Assembly: GCA_022393335.1 (NCBI GenBank)
Contig: JAJEKB010024910.1
Span: 1 to 64,000, forward strand
DNA from: Macrotrachela quadricornifera
Lineage: Eukaryota; Rotifera; Eurotatoria; Philodinida; Philodinidae
Direction: 5' to 3'
Length of the DNA: 64,000 bases
Below are positions 9,792-18,835 of the stretch, piece after piece. The notes under the pieces were generated by a model. It was not told the origin of the DNA, did no database searches, and saw only the letters and a program-made list of their open reading frames with translations. Position 1 is the stretch's first letter. Each line of letters starts with the position of its first letter. The position numbers and the translations under genes are program-made.

Positions 9792-11359
9792 ATGTCTCTT
9801 ATTGAAAAACTATTATCTGAAAAAGGAAAACCAATGGTCGTACATGCAGGTTATATTTACACTCAAGAACGAACTACAATAACAAAATTAATTTTTCGAT
9901 GTCAAAATCGAAATTGTAAAGGTAATTAACAAAGCGCTGCTTTGATCTCATCAAAAGAAATATTTTTTTTAATTAAGCTCGATGTCACACAAACTTATCA
10001 ATGGATACTTTTCTTTCTCAACCAACAACACATAATCATGCACCCAATCCAGATCGTATTCCAGTTATTAAACTCCATAATGACGTTAAGCAACGTGCTG
10101 CAACTACTGATGAACCAACAAGCTCGATTCTCCATTCTGCTTTAAGAACATTTCCTCTATCTGCCGCTGGTCAATTACCACGGAGTGACGTTATCACACA
10201 AACAATTCGTCGACAGCGTACAACACCAGCAACTACTCCAAATGGTCATTTACCAGACAATTTAAGAAAAACTTATCGTGATGAAGATTTTTTATTATAT
10301 GAAGATAATGAAATGATAATTTTTTCTACAAAAACTAATTTATCAATATTAAAACAATCAAAACATTGGTTCGCTGATGGAACGTTTAAAGTAAGTTACC
10401 AATTAAGAAATTTACATCACTAATTAACGTTCTTTTAGGTTTGCCCTGATGACTTCTATCAATTATTTACATTACACGCTTTAATGTCATCAGTTGTTAT
10501 TCCTCTTGTTTATGGTCTCTTAGTTGGTAAAAGCACTAAAGACTACAACAGCTTTCTCAAAAAAGTTCTCGAACAAGATGACTTTGATCCAGAATCAATT
10601 CAAACTGACTTTGAAAGTGGCACAATAAAATCAATTAAAGAATCACTTCCAAACGTGTCGCACAAAGGTACGATTTATATTAATTTCAATTTTTTATATT
10701 AATTAATGTCTCTCTTAGGTTGTCTCTTTCATTTCGGTCAAAGTGTTTGGCGGTACGTTCAAGACAACGGCTTATCCAAAAAATATCAAGAAGATAACAC
10801 TTTCCGAATGAATGTTAAAAAATTAATTGCTCTTGCTTTTCTTCCTGTTATTGATATCATCAAAGGATTTGATATAGTGGCTGCCGAATTCGATGATGAT
10901 GATGATACCGAAAATTTACTTAATTATTTTGAAAAAACTTGGATAGGTGAACCAAAAAGAAGAGGTAAAATTTTAATATTTAAATTAATTCTCTAAATGT
11001 ACTTTTACATAGGAGTTGGAAGAAAAAAACCATTATTTGATCACAAATTATGGAATATTTATGATCGCGTCATTGCAAATCTTCCTCGTTCCAACAACGC
11101 TGTTGAAGGATGGCACAACGCATTTGCCACTCGTGTTGCTATCTCTCATCCAACAGTGGCTAAATTAACTGAAAAAATTCGTCTAGAGCAATCAAAATTT
11201 GAAATTGATATTGCTCAAATTCTTCAAGGTCATGAACCAAAGCCAAAAAAAGCTTGTTATCGTAAGCGTGACGAACTCATTTCACGTTTGGTTCTTGGTT
11301 ATGACCAATTACAAATTGATCAATACTTAAAAAATATTTCTCCTAATATTTCATTGTAA
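9792..11359 (+). CDS. MULE transposase with FLYWCH zinc finger (five exons)
   Basis: Exons 9792-9921, 9978-10390, 10439-10667, 10719-10964 and 11013-11359, separated by 48-56-nt GT...AG introns, total 1365 nt (454 residues) without frame break. An alternative upstream ATG at 9699 would add 31 residues; 9792 is preferred because the FLYWCH domain begins right after it. FLYWCH finger, residues ~8-66: C37-x4-C42...H62-x-H64. MULE catalytic core: D177 in A-D-G-T-F, D238 in Q-T-D-F-E, then G-C-x-F-H (C259/H262), and E371 in N-N-A-V-E-G-W-H. These give the D-D-E triad of the RNase-H-fold transposase, which would cut and rejoin element DNA in the nucleus. The intron in the FLYWCH coding region restores C-K-A-R-C exactly. 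AATAAA at 11411-11416 is a likely polyadenylation signal inside the element. No inactivating change seen. Confidence 0.9.
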
Positions 11360-11464
11360 ATTCAATCAATTTTCTCACTTTTCTTTCATTTTGTATGTTC
11401 TCAATTTTTCAATAAAATTTCTAAACTAATTAACACTTATCTCTCTTTCTTTCATAATAGAGAA

Positions 11465-11595
11465 GCATGCGACGACGTCTTATGCGATTAATTGAATACG
11501 CGACGAATTGAATATGCGACTAATTGAATATGCGACGAATTGATTGCGACGAATTGAATGCGACGAATTGAGCGGCGACGAATTGACTGTCCACC
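11465..11595 (-). repeat. MULE right terminal inverted repeat
   Basis: Inverted partner of 9299-9430. It starts GCATGCGACGACGTC at the inner edge and ends GACTGTCCACC, directly followed by the second copy of the 9-bp target duplication. Confidence 0.9.
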
Positions 11596-11604
11596 AAAGA
11601 AAAT

Positions 11605-12145
11605 ATAAATTGGAGAGAAACTTTTTCTTGATAGAAGTAGTTTAAAATCCTCGAAAGACCTATCTATTGAGCATTGCTCAATATCATATATTAAAATAGT
11701 GATAGAAAAAATACAAAGATTTCTTGTTCTGTAGTGGTCTTTTCTCATATCCATTGTTTCATTGAAATCGAGATAAAAAATATTTATATCTCATCCACAA
11801 GATAGTATATTTCTTGAAGTTTTATTTCATATAATTTTGAACAGTGTTCTATCGAACGAGTACGCAGATCCACTCTAAAAATGTTGTCTCTCTTACTTTC
11901 ATTCTCACTATTAATAATAGTCATTTTGTCTGTTTCATGTAATAGCCCTAAAGAAAATTTTTGATGTTTCAGTGCAAGATTTTTAAAAGGTATGATCAGG
12001 ATCCTGTCAAAATCTCAAAATTGAGAAAATGAAGGCTTTTTGTTCTCATCTTTTAGAATGTGATTGGAATTCCTCGAAGATTTTGTCCAGTATCATGACA
12101 GGATCTTTGTAGAATTGAACTAGGTTTTCTTCAGAATGGCATTAG
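11605..12145. other. Intergenic; weak minus-strand ORF only
   Basis: A minus-strand frame from ATG 11754 contains a short hydrophobic stretch (I-F-S-I-T-I-L-I) and then runs across the MULE junction. It might be a remnant 5' exon of the NHL gene, but no in-phase donor was found. Otherwise nothing is recognised. Confidence 0.35.
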
Positions 12146-12549
12146 GTTCTTAGCAGTAGTTACAGAATGCCTACCAAGCAGAATTTAGAATTTTGTACAC
12201 TTATGCATTGTTTCTATTTAATTTTGTTTCTCTCATACTTACATAACATTCTATAAGATTCTATTTGATAAAGTTCTACTATTATCTTGATTCTGGTTAG
12301 AATTTGTTGACAATTATCAAAAGACAGGATACGTAATCTGATATACATGAATTGAGTTGCATATAGTATGTCTGTGGAATAGAATCCTGAATGAAATTCT
12401 GCTGTAGTTTCAAAATTCTCAACGGAATTCTGTGTTGTGTATTATTATATGCATGAAATCAAATGATATCATATAGTATGTGTGTGTATTAGAATTCTGA
12501 ATAAGATTCTGCTGTTATTTGAAAATTATCTACAGAATTCTGTTCTATA

Positions 12550-14033
12550 CAGAGTTATCCACAGGACAGGACGGCCCTGTCGTGTCTTGCTGCCCTGCCC
12601 TGACACAGGGCAGGACAATATTTATTTTTCAGTCTTGCCCCGTAATGTTGTAAGGCAGTACAGCAGGACAGGGCAGGGCAACCGATTTTGCCCTGCTATT
12701 TTCATATATTTTCTGATAAAAAAATTTTTGGTCCAAAACGTAAAAACAGAGCTATGAGTAATGTTGCGATCAATTTTTATATGCAACTCTTTTCTTGTAC
12801 TAACAAGATTAGCTGAAACGGAAACAATGAGAGAAATAAAAATAATGGATAACAGAAATACGATAATGATTTTTCACTTACACCATAGAATCAAAACATG
12901 TTAATCAACTGTTATTCTTATAGACTTGCGAAATATATTCTATTTTAAATTACAAAGTATTTCCTTTATAATCTTGATAATGCTATTGAAATAGCGAAAT
13001 ATTTCCACCATTGAACAAAATTTTATACTGTATAATTAAATTTTACTAGTAAAATATTGGGAAATACAGCTACTGCTAGAAATATAAAGTGTTACTTAAC
13101 AAAAGATTATTGATGGAACACATAAACTAGTCTATTTCTTTATTTCAATGTGAAAAGGATGTTGAAAGCTCGGTATGATGCAGCTGGACTAAAACTGCAT
13201 TATTTTAAGCCCTCCTTAAAAAAGTTGATTTTTCGAAAAAAAGTCGTAATTGAGTCTTTGTTATAGAAAGATGCGTTGAGGTCTCCTTTTTCAGAATATT
13301 TATGATTTTTCGAAAAGGAAACAGATTTTGACGAATGTATAGGTCAAAATTTAGACCCACTAGCATGTTTTCCGAGTATTATTCGAGCTTCTTTTACATT
13401 TTTCTCAAAATCGATTTTTGGAGCATACCGTTTCCGCGGGCAAGGATTCCTTGATAATGACTCAATATAAAAGGAATAATTTTTTTCTCCTATATAGGGG
13501 ACAGTTAGGGTTAGGAGTTAACAGGCTCCGACTTTTGAATTTCTCTTTTGATGAAATAAAAAGCTTAGATATTCTATATTTATGAGTGCTTTGAATTTGT
13601 CAATTTTTGGAAAAACTTTTTTTAAAAATCAAATAAAGGGAAATTCAAAAATTGGAGCTTGTTGAGTCTTAGCCCTAAGGGTGCTCTCCAATCTAAAAAC
13701 CATCCCAAAATGATTAGTTAGTAACTCCATTGTGAAATCCTTGCCCGCGTAAGGGGTATTGAATTGACTAGAACTCATGCATTTCTTTGAGATTTGGGGA
13801 AGATATTTTCAGTATAATCTATTCTAGCTAAGGCTAACATTCTCTGAAGTTTGAAATGGGAATAGAAAATAACAAAGTTCGTTTCTGAGAGAGAAGACCT
13901 TAAACTGATTTGCAATAAAAGTTTTTCCTTGTCTTGCAGAGCACCCTGTCCTGTCCTGCCGTGAAAGTAGGATAGAGCAGGGAGGAGGAGGCGGCAGGGC
14001 AGGGCAAAAAAAAGTGCCCTGTAGACACCTCTG
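12550..14033. mobile_element. Non-autonomous hAT element, perfect 8-bp TSD
   Basis: The element is flanked by a perfect GTTCTATA duplication (12542-12549 and 14034-14041), the 8-bp size diagnostic of hAT. Ends are imperfect TIRs: CAGAGTTATCCACAGG on the left and, read inward from the right, CAGAGGTGTCTACAGG. Sub-terminal zones are GC-rich with repeated CCTGTCC/CCCTGCC motifs on both sides, in contrast to AT-rich surroundings. There is no transposase frame, so it depends on an enzyme supplied in trans. The interior holds a large hairpin (13423-13550 against 13637-13760). Confidence 0.9.
13423..13760. repeat. Long imperfect hairpin inside the hAT element
   Basis: Left arm features CGCGGGCAAGGAT (~13436-13448) and GGCTCCGACTTTTGAATTTC (~13524-13543). 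The complements occur in reverse order near 13645-13670 (AATTCAAAAATTGGAGC) and 13733-13751 (ATCCTTGCCCGCG). Arm length is ~125 bp with an ~85-bp AT-rich loop. Confidence 0.75.
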
Positions 14034-14679
14034 GTTCTATATTTTGTGTGGAAGGAAGTGGTATATCTGGTAAGATAGAATTCTGAACAAAATTCTGCTG
14101 TAGTTTCAGAATTATCTACAGAATTTTGTGTTGTGTATTATTATATGCATGAAATCAAATGATATCATATAGTATGTGTGTGTATTAGAATTCTGAACAA
14201 AATTCTACTGATTATTAAATGATTAAATTGTATTAGTTTGTTTTTGTTTTGAATCGACAGTTACTATCGTAGACTAGCGTGGATGTTTTGTTTGAACGAT
14301 GACATGAACTTCTTATACATCTTTTCTTTATTCTGAATAAAATTGTGTTGTTTTCTTTTTAAGAAAGAATTTTGTTTTCTTCTGATGGAAATAGAATTCT
14401 GTTAAAAATCTGCTTTAGTTTTTGAATTCTAAGCAGAATTTTGCATTTGGAAGAAGCGCTTAGAGCGAATGAAGTTCGCTTACAGTCAATTCATTGCCTA
14501 ATATAAACAAGTCTACAAAATTCTGGATTCTGCTTGGTAGGTATTCTGCAGCCTCTCGTTCTTAGCAGGATTTTCTAAATAAAATATTAGAGAAATGAAC
14601 ACATAGAGTATTGATTTCTAGACCTACAGTTTACATATCGATCAGCTTATGCAAACTGAATGTATCATATTATACTATA

Positions 14680-14760
14680 CAGAGGTGGGCAAGTACGGTC
14701 TTTCTCGAGTACGAGTACACACGTCTAAAAGCGCAAATACAAATTTTACTAACGGTTGCA
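14680..14760 (+). repeat. Solo hAT-like left end
   Basis: CAGAGGTGGGCAAGTACG followed by CGAGTACGAGTAC repeats is the common style of hAT termini. No matching right end (CCACCTCTG) with an ATACTATA duplication was found downstream, so only a terminus or a truncated copy is supported. Confidence 0.4.
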
Positions 14761-14999
14761 GGAAAAATATGCCCTGCTTATGTTTCCAGCAGAGTATTGA
14801 AATAAATAACAGTCAAAACATTCTTTTAACTACCTTTTATTGTCAAATTTCAAGAAGAAAAATTATAACAGTATTGATTATATTTTAAGAAAGTAAACAA
14901 ACGTTTTTGCCAGTTAATTTTTGCTCGCTGTGAGTGTGTAACAAAATCAAACAAAGAAAAAAGCATGTTTTATTGAAACACTTGTTCCCGATAACTTCG

Positions 15000-16085
15000 C
15001 ACGATACCGGTCCGAAGCCCGGCGTCCCGAAAGGGAAGAAGGAGGGTTGAGCGTAGGGCTAGCAACCCTACCTCGTAAAAAAAAACTTCCGCTACTGAAT
15101 CATTTGTCAACAATTACACTGACTCTCCAAGGATGGAAATTATGATTGGTTACAGACAAAGTTTGAATAGGAGAGCTGTCACCATGATGCCTCCATTCTT
15201 GAAGGTCAAAAAACAATACCGCATCGGATTCTGGAAACATAAGAACATTGCTACAAACAGGAAAACTTGCCCAGGTCTCCAAAGAAATGGACATCTACTC
15301 GATCAATATTTTTGGCTTAAGTGAGTGTAGATGGTCAGGAAACGGAAAATTTATACTAGGGTCAGAAAACAAAGTTTTACTATTCTCTAGAATTCTCAAA
15401 GGGGGTCAAGAAGGAGTGGGCCTCCTTTTCGATAAGATCACTAATAAATGTTTAATAGAATATGAACCAATAAATGGAAAAATATTAAGAGCACGATTCC
15501 AAACAAAATATTTTAAATTAACCATCATACAAACATATGCTCCAACTGAAGAGCATAATGAAGAAACAGAAGAGTTGAATTACGAACAATTACAACAAAT
15601 ATGTCAAAAAGTACCTAAACATGACTTATTAATCGTCATGGGGGATTTTAACGCAAAAATCGGAAATAATAACAAAGATTACGAAGACATATTGGGTAAA
15701 CACACAACAGGTGTGTTAAATGACAACGGACAACGATTAATTGATTTCTGTCAATTGAATGAACTTGTCCTTGGCGGTTCATTATTTCAGCATAAAGACA
15801 TTCAAAAAGTCATGTGAACTACACCAAATAGTCTAATTAAAATCAGATTGATCACTTCTGCATACAACGCAAGTTTAGACGTTCATTACTTGACGTTCGA
15901 GCATATCGAGGAATCGATATCATCAGCGATCATCAGTTACGTATTGCAAGAATGGAAATAAGGCTCAAATCAACAGCAAGAAGGAATTCAGCACAAATAA
16001 AGAAATTGAATATTGTAAAATTAAAAGGTTCTGAAACATCAAATACATTCAAAGAAGAACTAAGAAATAATCAATATACATGATG
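15000..16085 (+). mobile_element. 5' end of a LINE, RTE/CFDP2-like, endonuclease domain; frameshifted and truncated
   Basis: A GC-rich structured leader (15005-15085) is followed by an apurinic-type endonuclease domain. In the most complete frame (15248-15817) I see N-I-R-T-L-L-Q-T-G-K-L, G-L-S-E-C-R-W-S-G-N-G, G-V-G-L-L-F-D, Q-T-Y-A-P-T-E and V-M-G-D-F-N-A-K-I-G, the order typical of CFDP2/BovB-type RTE endonucleases. A TGA replaces a Trp codon at 15815-15817; the frame continues as T-T-P-N-S-L-I and then I-D-H-F, with S-D-H-Q-L-R near 15940. Breaks accumulate after ~16080 and no reverse transcriptase domain follows. Unlike typical LINE fragments it keeps the 5' end and lacks the 3' end, so the loss is a deletion rather than 5' truncation. 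Confidence 0.8.
15026..15071 (+). promoter_or_regulatory. Structured leader of the LINE
   Basis: Two stable hairpins: CCC-GAAA-GGG (15026-15035, a GNRA loop) and GTAGGG-CTAGCAA-CCCTAC (15053-15071). Related RTE elements have similarly conserved GC-rich 5' leaders that can hold ribozyme or promoter functions; which applies here is not shown. Confidence 0.45.
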
Positions 16086-17959
16086 CTTTGAACTATATCG
16101 ATCTTTTTAGTGTTTCAGACTTATCACGTCAAATACTACTCATAAATTGGATATAACAAAAAAAATGATTCTCATTGATTGTGAAATAGAAAATTTATGT
16201 GAATCATATAAAAATGCAAAAGAGACATTCGTACATCTTCAAACAAATTCCTATATCGAAAGACTGATAGCAGACTCTTTCTTTTAGTGTTATTTCTTAC
16301 TTTTTGTTCATTTGGCGATACTTAACATTAAATAACAATCCGCTGAGAGAAATTGTCACTAAATGAATATCTGACGATTGATAAAAATTAGATTTTTTTG
16401 TTATCTTTCTCGACTTTCTCTCTGTGCAAAAGATGTATTTCTTTTGAGAAGAAGCTGATCATAAATTATATATGATTGCTGTATACAACGATTTCAAGCA
16501 ATTACGTGTGAAAATATAGATAGGCTTTTATGGAATGTCAGATATGTGCATTGAAATAAACTCAAGCATCATCGATTTTGAACATTCTAAGACTGTTTTA
16601 AATTAATTTTATAGAGAGTATGAACTTTTTAAAACAGTATAGAAGAGGAAGAGATATTCAGATTTACTTGAAAAAGTACAATATGCTGTTCATGAAGATA
16701 TACAAATTCGATTTTTGCTACAGTATTTGAGATATTTATCTACATATATAATGAGTTTTGTAAATAGTCATTTCTATAGAAATAGAAATTTCAAAACGAT
16801 ATGACTGAAAAAATGCTGATTTTTGTGTTAATCAATAACGAAAAGGCATATTCTATATGTCTTTTTCTTTGCATATTCTGCACAACTTTTAATCTAGAGA
16901 TCGTTTTTGAATAAATTGCCATAAAATAATAAATCCTTTATTTATAAATACGTACATTTAACTGTGGACTCCAATCGTTATATTATCTATATTCAACAAT
17001 ATGCTTCTCTAACTGAAACTTCTATATTCAAATTCCCTTTTTAGTCTCATGAATAAGATCTGACGTGGAATATTTTACTTTCACATAAGTATGTTATTTG
17101 AAAAATAAGAAAAACAGTTCCATTCGATAACTTTTAGGCTTTTATACAGTCATTTTTAATGACATACAATGGTTTCATGGACGAACTGTTTTCCAGTTCC
17201 AACAACGGTATTCATTAATGATTAAGAAGCAAATACGTTAAATATGGTCTAATTTTTACTAATCATAATTATCGTTCATTGGGTGCAAAAAGTGAAAAAT
17301 GAAATTTACTGTTCATACCCTTCCAATACTGTGTAGGTTTTCATTAAGAGCAAAAAAAAAATTATTGGCTTTAGAAGTAGAGACACACGTACAAATATAG
17401 TGTACGATGAATTAATTCAAAATCTTTTCCACTGTTATTGTTTCGTCATATATTAGGAATGCGAAGAACACAAGAATATACTAAAAACAAGATAAAGATC
17501 ACAGGAATCAAAGAGTAATAAATTTCTCCTTCGCACAACATGACACAGTATTGTGATCACATTATTAAATCAATAAAATGACGACTCATAAATTGTCATC
17601 ATGTGAGAAAACTTTAATACTTCTACCAAATAATTATCTGTCTATAGTAAATGAAACTTGGTCCTGTGGACTTGATTTGTATGGGTTAGCAGCATAACAG
17701 AATGGGAATCTGAGGTATTTTTAACAACTAAGTTGTATGATACTAGATTAGCAATGCTTTCATGATTTTAAACTCATTGAAGTTGGTGGAACGGATGTAT
17801 TTACTTGTCTCGCAAAGGACAACTAATGAACTCATAGTTTTCCATAGAATAGTCAGATGAATATAAAACTTGACTGAATCAACGAATCTGACATGATTTC
17901 ATTAGAATTCCTTTTATTTCTAATTGAGAAACTCTAGTCTTACTTTCTCCTATTAATAA
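16086..17959. other. Intergenic, nothing recognised
   Basis: AT-rich, with no persistent frames or inverted-repeat elements noticed. The first ~200 bases may be decayed LINE sequence. The region just before 17960 could hold a further exon of the ADP-ribosyltransferase gene, but none was identified. Confidence 0.4.
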
Positions 17960-18835
17960 TCAATACTGACCTGGAAATTTAATTTGGCTGGTTTGTTTGT
18001 TTGATACGATTTGATTTTGAACTGGTTGCGGTGTAACTTTGATTTCTTCGGCTTTTGGTACCGATTCAATTCCAGATTTGCTCTTGGATAAAACCACTGC
18101 CGGTGGTACAGAGACTGGCTCAAGAAGAAAATACGGTGGGTTTGTTTCCTGCAGTTGTATAATATGAAGTCCATGACCAGAGTCGAGATAGGACTTGACG
18201 ATGAATTGTCTGGCGGGTAACAGGAGAATTTCATCTTCTTGCTGTATAAATGAATGATTTTTAATATCTTTACCACTATGACAATCTATTTGAAATAGAG
18301 TTCGGGTTCCTGTTTTACCAAAAAATGCTTCAGATTCGAGCACTTTGATAGATGACGTGCATGATGAGAATCCCCACCAAATGAAGGCTTTATCTATCGG
18401 ATATTGTACCTTTAAATCTTCTTTGATTCCTCGAACGACAAATCGACGTTCGGATGGAAGACGAGCTAATGCTGTCAATACAAGTCGTAAATACAAAAAC
18501 CAGGGGACTAGTTTTTGTCTTTGTTCTGAGCGTAAAGTTGTGTTCAGAATAACGTACAGAGAATGTTCATGTGGCATAGATTCGTACGTATAAAGCATGA
18601 TTGAAGCAGATTCATCACTTGTTAGACCATCTTCTGGTTTATTACAGTTTTGCTTGACTATATATACGTTGCGTTCGATTTTTAGTACTATGTCAACAAG
18701 AGGTTTTACTGCTTCTTCGAGTGATACAATTGGCATATTCTCATAACCTTCAATTGGTGCCAACATTCGTTTCGGTAGTATACCAAAATCCGCGAAGCGA
18801 AGAGCAGACTGGTTTTCAACTTTACTATAAGCCAT
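17960..18835 (-). CDS. NAD(+)--arginine ADP-ribosyltransferase (ART family, R-S-E type)
   Basis: A 291-residue protein of the eukaryotic mono-ADP-ribosyltransferase family, which moves ADP-ribose from NAD to an acceptor side chain. The R-S-E signature is complete: Arg135 in F-V-V-R-G, the S-x-T-S strand W-G-F-S-S-C-T-S-S (residues 154-162), and the E-x-E pair E200-D-E202 followed by I-L-L-L-P. E-x-E before the catalytic Glu predicts arginine as acceptor. N-terminal A-P-I-E-G-Y-E-x-M-P-x-V-S-L-E-E-A-V is a bdelloid-style lead-in. There is no signal peptide, so an intracellular role is more likely than an ectoenzyme. Residues ~245-291 are a Ser/Lys/Pro-rich linker. On the minus strand TTTTCCACTTTTAG immediately precedes the ATG, so a 5'UTR or coding intron is likely. 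A donor-like CCAG|GTCAGT sits 6 codons before the stop, so the C-terminus may be spliced differently. Confidence 0.88.
   Translation of the reverse strand: MAYSKVENQSALRFADFGILPKRMLAPIEGYENMPIVSLEEAVKPLVDIVLKIERNVYIVKQNCNKPEDGLTSDESASIMLYTYESMPHEHSLYVILNTTLRSEQRQKLVPWFLYLRLVLTALARLPSERRFVVRGIKEDLKVQYPIDKAFIWWGFSSCTSSIKVLESEAFFGKTGTRTLFQIDCHSGKDIKNHSFIQQEDEILLLPARQFIVKSYLDSGHGLHIIQLQETNPPYFLLEPVSVPPAVVLSKSKSGIESVPKAEEIKVTPQPVQNQIVSNKQTSQIKFPGQY

Larger units (their letters stand above)
9299..11595 (+). mobile_element. Complete MULE (Mutator-like) transposon with 9-bp target duplication
   Basis: Both ends carry TIRs of about 131-132 bp (9299-9430 and 11465-11595) starting GGCACTATGTCAATTCG / GGTGGACAGTCAATTCG and ending GCATGC at the inner edge. 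The TIRs are made of subrepeats of the form CAATTCGTCGCATATT. The element is bounded by a perfect direct repeat AAAGAAAAT (9290-9298 and 11596-11604), the 9-bp target-site duplication expected for Mutator-type elements. Inside is a five-exon transposase on the plus strand, open throughout. Intact TSD, near-identical TIRs and an open gene all suggest a young, possibly active insertion. Confidence 0.93.
12146..14568. mobile_element. ATTCTG-rich inverted-repeat element, interrupted by a hAT insertion
   Basis: A ~45-bp inverted repeat carrying CCTACCAAGCAGAAT lies at about 12162-12205 (left) and 14508-14550 (right). Between the arms, excluding the hAT at 12550-14033, the DNA is a degenerate array of GAATTCTG...ATTCTGCTGTAGTTT motifs. 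One ~85-bp phrase (TATGCATGAAATCAAATGAT core) is directly repeated at 12430-12510 and 14130-14210. The outer flanks share GTTCTTAGCAG (12146-12156 and 14558-14568). Without the hAT the host element is ~0.9 kb and non-coding. Superfamily unknown. Confidence 0.6.
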
